A DNA stretch of 64,000 nt from Halobellus sp. Atlit-31R (GCA_003665935.1 QPLR01000002.1:558001-622000); one strand, 5' to 3'. Shown: positions 53,139 through 62,784, counted from the first letter of the stretch. Program-made: numbers and translations. Notes: generated from the sequence alone by a model not told the origin.

Positions 53139-53491
53139 CGCCTTAGCCTGCTGGCAACAGCGGCCGTATATAAATCTTCCTCGTCGACGAACGCCGTGAC
53201 CCCGGCGCTGTCGTGCGATCCAACTGGGTTTGTGACGGGTACAACGGCAGTTGTCCGGGGGTGGCACCGACTCGTACGAACGTCGTCATCCGCACCGTTC
53301 GTCGGCATAAGTTATGCGCAGCATCGAAGTCGCGTACGCGCTCGGGGTGCGGGCGATCCGGGGTCGGCTGCTCGTGCGGTCGACGGGGAAATCGGCGTTG
53401 AACCGCGCGTTCGTGGCCGTCTCGGTGTCAAGCCGTCGCACTGGCGCGTGCGAACCACAAGACACGAAACCCCGCGGGTCGTCTTCGGCGT
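53139..53491. other. Intergenic region with divergent promoters
   Basis: About 350 bp without a supported gene. The minus-strand TATA at 53161-53171 serves the small membrane protein. A plus-strand element CATAAGTTATGC near 53309 could start a leader of about 160 nt for the DUF555 gene at 53492. An overlapping Arg-rich frame (53314-53931) is non-coding in composition. Confidence 0.4.
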
Positions 53492-53854
53492 ATGAGCAAC
53501 TATCTCGTCGCGATGGAGGCCGCCTGGCTGGTCCGCGACGTCGAAGACATCGACGACGCCATCGGCGTCGCCGTCAGCGAGGCCGGCAAGCGACTCAACG
53601 ACAAGGACAAAGAGTACGTCGAGGTCGAGGTGGGGGCGACGCCGTGTCCCGCCTGCGGCGAACCGTTCGACTCCGCGTTCATCGCCGCCAACACGGCACT
53701 GGTGGGACTTCTCCTGGAGATCGACGTGTTCAACGCCGACAGCGAAGAGCACGCCTCCCGCATCGCAAAGAGCGAAGTCGGCGGCGCACTCCGCGACGTC
53801 CCGCTTTCCGTCATCGACGTCATCGAGACCGAGGCCGACGAAGACGACCGCTGA
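53492..53854 (+). CDS. DUF555 (UPF0212) family protein
   Basis: The protein is 120 residues. The family pattern MSNYLVAMEAAWLVRDVEDI is followed by CPACGEPFDSAFIAANTALV with a CxxC pair. It is a conserved archaeal protein, probably cytosolic and metal-binding by its cysteines. Biochemical function is unknown. Confidence 0.9.
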   Translation: MSNYLVAMEAAWLVRDVEDIDDAIGVAVSEAGKRLNDKDKEYVEVEVGATPCPACGEPFDSAFIAANTALVGLLLEIDVFNADSEEHASRIAKSEVGGALRDVPLSVIDVIETEADEDDR

Positions 53855-53939
53855 GGCGACCGACCTCGAGGGACGGTCCTTCGAGCAAACCCCGTTTCGA
53901 CCCCGAAACACTTTCGTATAACCTGAAGTAATTAGCCGT

Positions 53940-54482
53940 ATGGAACTTCCGACCCCGCAAGATCTTCGACAGCGGCGCACGGAGTTGGATCTCACACAGA
54001 GCACTCTCGCCGAGATGGCGGGCGTCTCCCAGCCGCTCATCGCCCGCATAGAGGGCGGCGACGTCGACCCGCGGCTCTCGACGCTCCGCCGGATCGTCAA
54101 CGCGCTCGAGGAGGCAGAGGGCAGCGTCGTCCGCGCGGACGACCTGATGAACGAGGACGTGACGAGCGTCGCACCCGACGACTCCGTCCGCTTCGCGCGC
54201 GACGTGATGCTCGACGAGGGGTTCTCGCAGCTGCCCGTCATCCGCGACGGCCGCCCCGTCGGCATCATCTCTAACAGCGACATCCGACACGCCCAGGAGA
54301 ACGACGACGTCGGGACGCTCCCCGTCGCCGACGTGATGCGGGAGTCGATCACGACCGTCGAGCGCGCGGCGACGCTCGAAGAGATCGACGCCGCCCTCGA
54401 CCACCACGCCGCCGTCCTCGTCGTCGAGAGCGGCGAGACGATCGGGATCGTGACCGAAGCCGACGTCGCGGCTCGCGTGTAG
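53940..54482 (+). CDS. XRE helix-turn-helix regulator with CBS domain pair
   Basis: The protein is 180 residues. An N-terminal HTH (residues 8-60: LRQRRTELDLTQSTLAEMAG) is joined to two CBS motifs (DDLMNEDVTSVAPDDSVRFA and ADVMRESITTVERAATLEEI). CBS pairs usually bind adenine nucleotides, so this is likely a transcription regulator responding to energy or nucleotide state. ATG 53940 has a TATA-like TTCGTATAACC at about 53912-53922, making it leaderless. The target is unknown. Confidence 0.9.
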   Translation: MELPTPQDLRQRRTELDLTQSTLAEMAGVSQPLIARIEGGDVDPRLSTLRRIVNALEEAEGSVVRADDLMNEDVTSVAPDDSVRFARDVMLDEGFSQLPVIRDGRPVGIISNSDIRHAQENDDVGTLPVADVMRESITTVERAATLEEIDAALDHHAAVLVVESGETIGIVTEADVAARV

Positions 54483-54548
54483 CTCCCGGTCCGGCGAAAT
54501 AGCGCCGACTGCCGCCGACTACCGTCGACTGCCGTGGACTGCCCCCGG

Positions 54549-55955
54549 CTACCGTCGACGGACGACCATCGGGACCTCGCCCGCCGGCTGCGTCGTCATC
54601 TGCGGCGAGAGCGACAGCGCGCCGTCTTCGACGCGCTCGAATCGGAACCGACGGAGGAGCTCCGCGAGCGCCACGCGCGCTTCGACGCGGGCGAACGTCG
54701 CGCCGAGGCACCGGCGCGGTCCCGCGCCGAAGGGGAGATACGCGTCGGCCGTGCGGTCGCGGTCCCGCCAACGCGTGGGGTCGAACGTCGACGGCTGCTC
54801 CCAGAAGCGCTCGTCGCGGTGCATCGCGAAGACCGAGACCAGCACCTCTGCACCCCCGGGGACGACGTCGTCGCCGAACGTGACCGGTCGCGTCGTCTCC
54901 CGCGGGAGCGCGTGGACCGGCGGGTAGAGTCTGAGGCTCTCGTCGACGACGCGGTCGAGCGTCGGTAGGTCGTCGAGATGCTCCCACCCGATCGGCTCGG
55001 GCCCGACGACGTCGTCGAGCTCCGCCTCGACGCGCCGCGCGGTCTCGGGGTGTTCGGCGAGGCAGTACAGCGCGAACGTCAGCGCGAGCGCGGTCGTCTC
55101 GTGGCCCGCGAACACCAGCCCGATCAGTTGATCGACGGCGGCGTCGCGGTCGCGCGGATAGTCGGCGCGGTCGGCCGCGTCGCCGCCGAGTCCCGCTGCG
55201 AGCGTCTCCACGAGACCGACGCCCGGCGGCCGTTCGGCGTCGGCCGCGTCCTCGCCCTCGCTGTCGGCGTCCGCCAGCAGCGACCGAATCTCGGTTCGCA
55301 GCGTCGCCTTCGCCGCGTCGAACCGACGCCGGCTCGGGGTCGGCAGCCAGTCCGGGAGCATCCACGTCGCCGGCTCGAAGTAGGCGTTGAGGTCGTCGGC
55401 CGCCGCCCTGAGATCGTCGCGGTCGGACCCGGCGTCGATGCCGAGCAGCGTCGTCGCGAGGATGTCGAAGGTCAACCCCTGCATCGCAGAGAGGATCGGT
55501 ACCTCCTCGCCGTCCACCCACGCGTCGACGCGGCGGACGATCTGCTCCCGCACCGTCGGGAGATACGACTCGATCCGGGAGGCGAAGAAGAACGGATCGA
55601 GGAAGTCGCGCTGCTCGCGCCAGTCGCCGCCACCGACGGCGATGACGCTGTCGCCGAACGCGAGCGGGAAGTCCTCGGTCTTCTCGAAGGCGTCGCGTTC
55701 GGTCACGAGGACCCGCTCGGCGTGGTCGGGGTGTGCGAGGACGTACCGGTCGCCGACCGGGAGATCGATGCGGAACGCGTCGCCGACCTCGGCGACGGCG
55801 TCGACAGTGAAACCGAACGGGTCACGGGCGAATCTGACGGCGTTCCCGAGGATCGGGAGGCCCGTTGGCGCTGGCGGACGGCGATCGGCAGCGCCGTCAG
55901 TCGCCTGCGACGTGGCCGACGACGACTCGGAGCTGCCTGAACTCGGCTCGCTCAT
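54549..55955 (-). CDS. Cytochrome P450
   Basis: The protein is 468 residues, a soluble P450. The heme-ligand motif is FGAGPRRCLGATFA. The I-helix oxygen-binding motif is AGHETTALALTFALYC, and ExxR lies in ESLRLYPPVHALPRETTRP. No ferredoxin reductase is adjacent; a ferredoxin lies 7 kb away. Substrate is unknown. It begins 30 bp downstream of the purM stop on the same strand, so it may be read through from purM. Confidence 0.94.
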   Translation of the reverse strand: MSEPSSGSSESSSATSQATDGAADRRPPAPTGLPILGNAVRFARDPFGFTVDAVAEVGDAFRIDLPVGDRYVLAHPDHAERVLVTERDAFEKTEDFPLAFGDSVIAVGGGDWREQRDFLDPFFFASRIESYLPTVREQIVRRVDAWVDGEEVPILSAMQGLTFDILATTLLGIDAGSDRDDLRAAADDLNAYFEPATWMLPDWLPTPSRRRFDAAKATLRTEIRSLLADADSEGEDAADAERPPGVGLVETLAAGLGGDAADRADYPRDRDAAVDQLIGLVFAGHETTALALTFALYCLAEHPETARRVEAELDDVVGPEPIGWEHLDDLPTLDRVVDESLRLYPPVHALPRETTRPVTFGDDVVPGGAEVLVSVFAMHRDERFWEQPSTFDPTRWRDRDRTADAYLPFGAGPRRCLGATFARVEARVALAELLRRFRFERVEDGALSLSPQMTTQPAGEVPMVVRRR

Positions 55956-55985
55956 CGGTTTGCTGTTCGGCGCATCGTGTGGCGA

Positions 55986-56999
55986 TCAGAGTTCGAGCCC
56001 GCGGATCGAGACGCCCTCGCCCGCTTCCACGCGGCCGATCACGCGCCCGTCGGTGGCGTCGGCGAGCGCCTCGGCGTCCTCGGGGGCGAGCGCGCAGACG
56101 AAGCCCGTCCCCATATTGAACGTCCGGTGCATCTCGGCGTCGGAGACGTTGCCCGCCGACTGGACGAACTCGAAGACCGGCTGGGGATCGAACGCGTCGT
56201 CGACGACGTAGCGGTGCTCGCCCAACCGCTTGAGGTTCGTCCACCCACCGCCGGTGATGTGGGCCGCGGCCCGGACATCGTGCGCTCGCATCGGATCGAG
56301 GAGACCCGTGTAGATCCGCGTCGGTTCGAGCAGCGCCTCGCCGAGGGTGTCGTAGTCGCCGAACGGGCAGGCGTCGGTGTACTCGTGGTCCTGCGTGACG
56401 GCGGTCCGCGCGAGCGTCAGCCCGTTCGAGTGGATGCCGGAGGACCGAAACCCGACCAGGGCGTCGCCCGGTTCCGCACTGCCGGGGAAGATGGCGTCCT
56501 TCGCGGCGAGGCCGGCGCAGGTGCCGGCCAGGTCCAGCCCCCGAATCACCTCGGGCATCACAGCCGTCTCGCCGCCGACGAGCTCGAGGTCGGCCGCGTC
56601 GGCTCCGGTGCGAAGGCCTTCGCCGACCTGCTCTGCGAACGTCTCGTCGGGGTCGTCGACCGCGAGGTAGTCGACGAACGCGACCGGCCGGACGCCGGCG
56701 GCGACGAGGTCGTTCGCGTTCATCGCGATGCAGTCGACGCCGATCGTCGAGTAGTCGGCGAGCGCCTCCGCGACGAGCAGCTTCGTCCCGACGCCGTCGG
56801 TCGCGAGCGCCAGATAGCGGTCGCCGATGTCGAGCAGGCCCGCGTAGTCGCCGTCGCTCTCGCCGACCGCACCGATCAGCGCCGCCGTCGCGGCCTCGCT
56901 CGCCTCGATGTCGACGCCCGCCTCGGCGTACGTCAGTTCCTCGTCGTCGGACTGGGAATCTACGTCTTCGTTCGGCTCTGTGGCGTCGTCGTCGGTCAT
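55986..56999 (-). CDS. purM: Phosphoribosylformylglycinamidine cyclo-ligase (PurM)
   Basis: PurM (AIR synthetase) closes the imidazole ring with ATP in purine synthesis. The protein is 337 residues. It shows LTYAEAGVDIEAS, ATDGVGTKLLVAEAL, GGETAVMPEVI, SSGIHSNGLTLAR and HITGGGWTNL. ATG 56999 is fixed by TATA GTATTTTCTTG (about 57022-57032), so it is leaderless. The longer reading to 57140 would swallow the promoter. The inverted repeat seen before purF is not found here. Confidence 0.96.
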   Translation of the reverse strand: MTDDDATEPNEDVDSQSDDEELTYAEAGVDIEASEAATAALIGAVGESDGDYAGLLDIGDRYLALATDGVGTKLLVAEALADYSTIGVDCIAMNANDLVAAGVRPVAFVDYLAVDDPDETFAEQVGEGLRTGADAADLELVGGETAVMPEVIRGLDLAGTCAGLAAKDAIFPGSAEPGDALVGFRSSGIHSNGLTLARTAVTQDHEYTDACPFGDYDTLGEALLEPTRIYTGLLDPMRAHDVRAAAHITGGGWTNLKRLGEHRYVVDDAFDPQPVFEFVQSAGNVSDAEMHRTFNMGTGFVCALAPEDAEALADATDGRVIGRVEAGEGVSIRGLEL

Positions 57000-57127
57000 A
57001 TCCGAAAGCCCGCGGCGGGACAAGAAAATACGTCCGGTCTCCGAGCGGCCGCCCGGCTCGACTCCGCTCGGGCCCGCGGTCGAAACTGCTCTCAGCTGCG
57101 TGCGCCAGGTCGCCCCGTCTGTTTCGA

Positions 57128-57228
57128 GAAACGGCCCCATATCGCTTTATGAACTTTTTCGAGCTTTCTGAAGCCGCTATGAAACGTCGGTGAAACGTCA
57201 TCGAAGGGCGCTAAACGGACACGAAACG
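57128..57228 (+). promoter_or_regulatory. Phased AAACG array upstream of a small membrane gene
   Basis: AAACG occurs at 57182, 57193, 57213 and 57224 (spacings 11, 20, 11). Another copy lies at 57128 inside GTTTC-GA-GAAAC. The array ends about 20 bp before the TATA-like GTTATATGAG (about 57245-57254) of the gene at 57288. The helical phasing suggests several copies of one DNA-binding protein on one face. Confidence 0.45.
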
Positions 57229-57287
57229 ACTGAACGCTCGTCGCGTTATATGAGGGTGCCGTGCATATCGGTGAGTGAGGAAAACAG

Positions 57288-57566
57288 ATGTCCAGTGTCC
57301 CCCGCTCTCTCGACGCGACCATTCCCCGCGACTCTCTCCGCCGTGGCACCGACGCGATCACCGCCGTCGCCCGGGCCGGCCGCCGCAGCACGGAGACGGT
57401 GAGCTTCTGGGCCGCGATCGTGCTCCCCGTTACGTACCTCCCGCTCGTCGTCGGCGGACTGACCGGCGGCGAGTCGATCCTCTTCGTCTGGCTCGTCGCG
57501 CTCAACGCGCTCGCGTTCGTCTTCGGTCACGGGCACGAGCCCGGCACGCACACCGATCGATCCTGA
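57288..57566 (+). CDS. Small membrane protein, unknown
   Basis: The protein is 92 residues. After a basic/Ser-rich N-terminus it has two hydrophobic helices (SFWAAIVLPVTYLPLVVGGL and SILFVWLVALNALAFVFG) and a short His/Gly tail. A TATA-like GTTATATGAG lies 34-43 nt upstream. It converges on the M50 protease gene (15-bp gap). No function is recognised. Confidence 0.65.
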   Translation: MSSVPRSLDATIPRDSLRRGTDAITAVARAGRRSTETVSFWAAIVLPVTYLPLVVGGLTGGESILFVWLVALNALAFVFGHGHEPGTHTDRS

Positions 57567-57581
57567 CTCCGCCGGACGCCG

Positions 57582-58217
57582 TCAGAAGCCGAAGCCGACG
57601 AGGAACACGCCGATCGTCAGCACCAGCGCGGGCACGAAGAACGCGGCGAAGACGGTTCGGCTCCAGCTCAGCACGGTCTTGCCGTCGAGCGGGCCGAACG
57701 GGAGCATATTGAACGTCGCCAAGAAGAGATTGATCGTTAGCCCGCGGGACCCAACGAGCGAGAGGAAATCCGAGCTCGCGAGCACGCCGACGGCGAACAC
57801 CGGGAGGAAGACGACGGCGAGCGCGACGTTCGTCGCGGGGCCGGCGAGGGCGATGAGGCCGTGCTCGCGGGCGGTGATCCGACCGCGGTGATAGACCGCG
57901 CCCGGTGCCGCGAAGATGAAGCCGGCGAGCGAGCTCACGACGGCGAGAAAGAGCATCCCGTAGTCGGCGCGGAACTCCGCGATCTGTCCGAAGCGGACGG
58001 CCACGACCTTGTGTGCGACCTCGTGGAGGAGAAAGCCGATCCCCGCGGTCAGGAGACTGAGCAGCACCGGAGCGACCACGCCGCCCCGGAGGATGCCGAC
58101 GACGGCGCGCTGGCCGCCGCCCGCGAAGAAGATGGCGAAGGCGACGCCGAGTGCGATCCACGCCACCGCCAGGTCCTGGAGTTCCTTCGAGCTGAACGAG
58201 AGTCGGGGCGCGTTCAT
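57582..58217 (-). CDS. Site-2-protease-family membrane metalloprotease (M50)
   Basis: The protein is 211 residues with about six membrane helices. The zinc motif is HEVAH (in FLLHEVAHKVVAVRFG) and the third-ligand motif is NMLPFGPLDGK. Such proteases cleave membrane anchors in regulated intramembrane proteolysis. The substrate is unknown. No CBS or PDZ domain is attached. It is 122 bp downstream of the TraB-family gene on the same strand. Confidence 0.9.
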   Translation of the reverse strand: MNAPRLSFSSKELQDLAVAWIALGVAFAIFFAGGGQRAVVGILRGGVVAPVLLSLLTAGIGFLLHEVAHKVVAVRFGQIAEFRADYGMLFLAVVSSLAGFIFAAPGAVYHRGRITAREHGLIALAGPATNVALAVVFLPVFAVGVLASSDFLSLVGSRGLTINLFLATFNMLPFGPLDGKTVLSWSRTVFAAFFVPALVLTIGVFLVGFGF

Positions 58218-58339
58218 TTCGTTCCCCTGTAGGCGACGGGGAGTGTTGGCCCTTGTGGGTCAGACCGACCGGCGTCGACGGCGAACGTCCACCGGCCGGA
58301 GCCGCCGGCGAACGGCGGTCACAAACCGGGACACCCGCG

Positions 58340-60004
58340 TCACCGAACCGCGGTCCAGAGGATCTCCCAGCCGTTCCGTGCGCCCTCGAAGAGCAGCTGC
58401 GTCACGCCCGCCGCGCCGCCGAGGTCGAGCGCGAAAAGCGGGAGCAGATACGCGACGAACAGCGCGGACGCGACGACGCTCCCGATGTTCGTCGCCGCGA
58501 CGACGACGATCAGCCGGAACAGCGGCACGGCGAACATCTCGCTCAGCAGGTCGGGGATCGGCTTCTCCTCGTCGGCGAGCAGTTCGTTGAGCGTCCCGAT
58601 GTCGGAGACGTTCACCGGGTCGTGCTGGAGCTCGATGTAGCCGGTGAACCACCCCGGCGCGAGGAACGGATTGATCGAGGTCATCCAGGCGATGGCCCCG
58701 CCGACGAGCGAGGACGACCACCGCGCGCCCGCCGCCTTGGCGAGTCCCGCGGCGAAGAGCCCGTTCACGAGGAACCACGCGCCGAACAGCCGGAGCAGGG
58801 TGTCGTTGCCGGCCGACGACAGCGCCAGCAGTACGAAGAAGCCGATCACGACGAGCGAGATGCCCGTGCCGACGAGCTTCGCCCACGGGATGCCGCCGCC
58901 GCCCTCCGAGCCCGTCAGCGACGACATCGGCGGGAGTTCCTCGGGGTGAGCGAGGTAGCGCTCGATCCCCTCGCGGTGCCCCGCGCCGACGACGGCGACG
59001 ACGTCCGCTCCGGACTGCCGGAGCGCGACCAGTTTGTACGCGATGAACGCGTCGCGCTCGTCGATCAGCGCCGCGGCCCCGCCGGGGGAGAACTGCCGGA
59101 ACTCCTCCATCATCGCGCTCACGACGTCTGTGTCTGTCATCTCGGACATGTCGAACTCCTCGACGTCCTCGACCTCACCGTAGCCGAACGTCGCCGCGAA
59201 CTGCCCCGAGAGGCCGCCGACGAGGAGGCCGCCGACGATCCCGACGGTCATACTCCCGACGACGCGGACGACGAACGGACCGAACAGGTCGACGACGGGG
59301 GCGGCGAGACCGAGTCCGACGCCGCCGATGCCGCCGATCGCGACGCCCGCAGCGACTGCCGCGAAGAGTCGATCCTCGGCCGAGAGCAGCGACGCGCCGA
59401 ACACCCAGATCGCGGCCGCGGCCCCCACCGCGAGTGCGACGCCGCCGGTGACGCGCGAGAGCAGCGGGAGGCCGAGCCCGACGCTCCCGCCGAAGATCGC
59501 CACCAACGGCCCGAAGATGACGCCCAAGACGACGCCCGCGGCGAGACCGACGCCCCGGCTGTCGCCGATCCCGAAGGCGAGGCCGCCCACCATCCGAAGC
59601 TTCTCGACGACTCCCATCTGCGACCAGAAGCGCTGCATCGTCTCGTTGATGTCGCGGTCGACGAGCGCGACGTCGATGCCGAGACCCTCTGCGGTCTCGA
59701 CGGCCGAGAGCATATCCGCTCCGGGCGTTACGTCGAACTCCTCGCCGAGACGGGTCTGGACGTACGACAGCATCCAGTAAGCGATGAACTGAAACACCGT
59801 GTTGCCGCGGAGCAGGTCTCCGGGCTCGATGTCGTCCGGTTCGCCGCCCTTCATCTGTCGGTATCGCCCCTCGTCGAGTTCGACGGCGACGACGTCCGGC
59901 CGCTCCTCTTCGATCGTCGCTTCGACCTCGCGGACGCTCTCCTCGGAGACGTGGGCGGTCCCGACGACGCGGACGCGACCCTCCTCGGTCGCTTCCTGAC
60001 TCAT
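58340..60004 (-). CDS. TraB/PrgY family membrane protein
   Basis: The protein is 554 residues. The N-terminal domain has GTAHVSEESVREVEATI, VVAVELDEGRY and GADMLSAVETAEGLGIDVAL, the TraB/GumN signature. Multiple Gly/Ala-rich membrane helices follow over the second half. Enterococcal TraB/PrgY shuts off pheromone signalling, probably as a protease. The archaeal function is unknown. It is monocistronic by spacing; ATG is at 60004. Confidence 0.88.
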   Translation of the reverse strand: MSQEATEEGRVRVVGTAHVSEESVREVEATIEEERPDVVAVELDEGRYRQMKGGEPDDIEPGDLLRGNTVFQFIAYWMLSYVQTRLGEEFDVTPGADMLSAVETAEGLGIDVALVDRDINETMQRFWSQMGVVEKLRMVGGLAFGIGDSRGVGLAAGVVLGVIFGPLVAIFGGSVGLGLPLLSRVTGGVALAVGAAAAIWVFGASLLSAEDRLFAAVAAGVAIGGIGGVGLGLAAPVVDLFGPFVVRVVGSMTVGIVGGLLVGGLSGQFAATFGYGEVEDVEEFDMSEMTDTDVVSAMMEEFRQFSPGGAAALIDERDAFIAYKLVALRQSGADVVAVVGAGHREGIERYLAHPEELPPMSSLTGSEGGGGIPWAKLVGTGISLVVIGFFVLLALSSAGNDTLLRLFGAWFLVNGLFAAGLAKAAGARWSSSLVGGAIAWMTSINPFLAPGWFTGYIELQHDPVNVSDIGTLNELLADEEKPIPDLLSEMFAVPLFRLIVVVAATNIGSVVASALFVAYLLPLFALDLGGAAGVTQLLFEGARNGWEILWTAVR

Positions 60005-60218
60005 TGGTCTCTCTATCGCACCGTGGTTTTTACCCCTTCCGGAGATTCGCCCCCGGTGTGTCGCCTCGCCCGGTTGCGTCGCCGTCTCGCCGTCTCGCCG
60101 TCTCGCCGGAGAGTGTCCCGCAGAAGACCGTCCGGCCCGCCGATTCGGCCGTCCGTCCGCCCGTCGAAGGCCCCGTACGTGGTCACTACCTTAGTGCGAA
60201 CGCGGCGAACTAGCGGTG

Positions 60219-60662
60219 ATGTACGACACGATCCTCGTCCCGACCGACGGGAGCGACGGAATGGCGCGCGTGGCCGAACACGCGATCCATCTGGCGCGGT
60301 TGACCGACGCGACGCTCCACGTCCTCCACGTCGTCGACACCTCGGTCGCCCCGCTCGACGCGCACAGCCAGGCCGTCTACGAGCGGCTGGAGGAGGCCGG
60401 CCGCACCTCGGTCGCGGAGATTCACGACCGAGCGGCGGACGTCGGCGTCTACGCTGTCACCGCGGTCCGTCAGGGAACGCCGTACGCCGAAATCACAGCG
60501 TACGCCGACGAGAACGACGCCGACCTGATCGTCCTCGGCACGCACGGGCGGACCGGCCTCCCGCACGCGCTGCTCGGGAGCGTCGCCGAGCGCGTCGTCC
60601 AGCACGCGGACGTGCCGGTCCTCACGGTTCGGACGCTGCCTACGAGCTCGGGCGCGTCGTGA
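60219..60662 (+). CDS. Universal stress protein (UspA family)
   Basis: The protein is 147 residues, a single Usp domain. It starts MYDTILVPTDGSDG and carries the ATP-binding motif GTHGRTGLPHALLGSVAERV in full. ATG 60219 is preferred over the GTG one codon upstream. TATA-like ACCTTAGTGCG lies about 25 nt before, so it is leaderless. Its stop is 70 bp from the end of the convergent GH15 gene. Confidence 0.92.
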   Translation: MYDTILVPTDGSDGMARVAEHAIHLARLTDATLHVLHVVDTSVAPLDAHSQAVYERLEEAGRTSVAEIHDRAADVGVYAVTAVRQGTPYAEITAYADENDADLIVLGTHGRTGLPHALLGSVAERVVQHADVPVLTVRTLPTSSGAS

Positions 60663-60732
60663 GCCCCCACCGGGGACGCGCCGACGCTCCGCGACCGCCT
60701 CGCCCCTGCCCTCACCTCGGTCTCGCCTCGAA

Positions 60733-62784
60733 TCACCCGCCGGGGGCGTGGCCGAACGGCGCGCCGCGGGCGTGGCTCTCGACGAGGAGGACGTAGATCG
60801 CCTGACTCCACTGGAGGTTCGAGTTCCAGCGGACGCGGCCGCGGCCGTCGACGCGCTCCGGGAGGAGTCCGGCGGTCGTCCGCCAGGCCCCGCTGTGGTC
60901 GAAGACGTAGTCGGCGACCGCCTCCGGATCGAGTCCCGACTGCCAGCGGACGACGTCGGCGTACGCCTCACACACCGGCCAGCCGCCGTCTTCGACCGTC
61001 CCGGTCGGCGTGTAGTCGTCGCCGGGATACCGCCCCACGCACGGACTCTCGTCGGCGCACCACTCGGGGTCGCTGGCGTGAGAGACAGTCGAGCGCATCG
61101 GCTCCGCGTCGGCGTCGACGACGTTCCACGGCCAGTAGGCGGTGAAGGCGGCCGCGTCCGGGCGACGATCCGCCGGCGGCTCCGTCGCCTCCTCGGGGCT
61201 GTCGGCCGTCACGTAGTGGTCGCCCAAGAGCGCGTCGCGCTCGAAGCAGTGCTCGTCGAATCGACCGGCCCACACCGCTGCCCGGTCGCGACACCGGGCG
61301 GCGTACTGGGAGTCGCCGACGGCGTCGGCCAGTTCGCCCATCGACCGCAACCCCCCGATCGCGGCCGCGGCTCCGCCCGTTGTGTGGCCCCAGACCTCCT
61401 CCCAGGGATCTTGGTGTGGCTTCGGGAAGTCCCCGCTCGACCACCCGAGGAGGAAGTCCGCCGCCCGACGGCTCATCGGATAGTACGCGTCGAGAATCGA
61501 CTCGTCGCCCGTCTGCGTCCAGAGCAGCCAGTGTGCGTAGATCGGGCCGCCGACCTGATCGAGCTGGAGCGCCCGCCAGTGTGGCTCCCAGTTCCCGTAG
61601 TAGTTCTGCCACCACGTCCCTCGTCGGTCGATCCCCCGACTGTCGGTCACCGGCTCGGTGATCTGAGCGTGATAGAGCCAATCGAGTGCGTTCCGCGCCT
61701 CGACGTGCGCTCCGGCGGCGAGAAAGGCCTGAATCGTCACGACGAGATCCCGCGGCCAGATGAACCGGTAGGTGAACTCCTGGGGCTTGAACGCGCCGGC
61801 GACGACGCCCCCGCGGCGGTCCTGCGCGCACTTCATACTCGTCAGCGACAGCTCGTACGTCTCCGTGGCGTACGCGTCGTCGACGGGCGAGCCGGGGAGA
61901 CTCTCGTGCCACCCCTCCCACACCGACGTGAAGGTGGCGCGTTCGGAGGCGTACCCGCGCCACAGCGAGGTCAACGCGTTCTTGACGGCGCTGCGTCGGT
62001 CTTCACCGAAGCCGACGGCCGTCAGCCACGAGACGTCGGTCGCGTCGCCGACGGAGAGCCCGAAGCCGGCGTCGACCTTCCCTCGCAGTCGGTCGGTCTC
62101 GGTCACGACGCCGTCGCTCTCGACGTAGAGATCCTGCCACGCGCTCTTTTCGGGTCCGGAGTCGACGCCCTGGCGTCCGATGCGGTGGCCGTCGAACCGC
62201 GTCTGTCCGGTCGACGGCCGATGCTGTGCGATGGCCAGATGCCGGCCGCTGTCGTGGGCGACGACGAAGTCGTAGCCGCGATCCTGCAGGACGTACGCCT
62301 CGTCGACGTCGTCGCTGCCCGCACCGTCGTGAATCCCGAGCCCGAACAGGGTGAATATCGTTCGTCGCGAGGGCGCAGAGAAGCGAGCCCGGTTCCGCAC
62401 CAGCAACGACGCCGTATCGACGGTCACGAGGACGTCCTGATCGAGCGTCGCCGTCGTCCCGCTCGAGAACTCGAAGTCGTTCGTGAGATGCACTTCCGGT
62501 ACCCGACTCGATTCGTACGTGACCGAACTCTCCGTCGCGTCGTTGCGCACGTCGAGGGTCTCACCCGCCGTTGCGTCCCACAGTAACGTGTGCATATCGT
62601 AGAACTGCTCGATGTCGAGTCTGAACGCCGAGGTCTCCTCGATGAGCGCCCCGTGCCACTCCCGGTAGCCCGTCCCCGGATACTTGTTGATCGTCGAGAG
62701 CACCTCCATTCCGTCGCCGAGCGGGGCGCTGACGATGGCGTCTTTGTCGCTCGGCCGGAGCGCGTGGGGATCGAAAGACGTCAC
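60733..62784 (-). CDS. Glycoside hydrolase family 15 (glucoamylase-like)
   Basis: The protein is 683 residues with an N-terminal beta-sandwich and a C-terminal (alpha/alpha)6 barrel. Family blocks are FTYRFIWPRDLVVTIQAFLA, GTWWQNYYGNWEPHWRALQL and the C-terminal LPERVDGRGRVRWNSNLQW. GH15 enzymes release glucose from the ends of alpha-glucans. No signal peptide is visible, so it is probably intracellular, perhaps for glycogen-like or trehalose-type substrates. The residue after QLD, where many bacterial GH15 enzymes have the general-acid Glu, is Gln here. Activity should not be assumed. Confidence 0.85.
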   Translation of the reverse strand: MTSFDPHALRPSDKDAIVSAPLGDGMEVLSTINKYPGTGYREWHGALIEETSAFRLDIEQFYDMHTLLWDATAGETLDVRNDATESSVTYESSRVPEVHLTNDFEFSSGTTATLDQDVLVTVDTASLLVRNRARFSAPSRRTIFTLFGLGIHDGAGSDDVDEAYVLQDRGYDFVVAHDSGRHLAIAQHRPSTGQTRFDGHRIGRQGVDSGPEKSAWQDLYVESDGVVTETDRLRGKVDAGFGLSVGDATDVSWLTAVGFGEDRRSAVKNALTSLWRGYASERATFTSVWEGWHESLPGSPVDDAYATETYELSLTSMKCAQDRRGGVVAGAFKPQEFTYRFIWPRDLVVTIQAFLAAGAHVEARNALDWLYHAQITEPVTDSRGIDRRGTWWQNYYGNWEPHWRALQLDQVGGPIYAHWLLWTQTGDESILDAYYPMSRRAADFLLGWSSGDFPKPHQDPWEEVWGHTTGGAAAAIGGLRSMGELADAVGDSQYAARCRDRAAVWAGRFDEHCFERDALLGDHYVTADSPEEATEPPADRRPDAAAFTAYWPWNVVDADAEPMRSTVSHASDPEWCADESPCVGRYPGDDYTPTGTVEDGGWPVCEAYADVVRWQSGLDPEAVADYVFDHSGAWRTTAGLLPERVDGRGRVRWNSNLQWSQAIYVLLVESHARGAPFGHAPGG

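Noticed and set aside
53314..53931. 205-codon frame overlapping the DUF555 gene
   Set aside because: It is Arg/Ser-rich and out of frame with the well-supported DUF555 protein.
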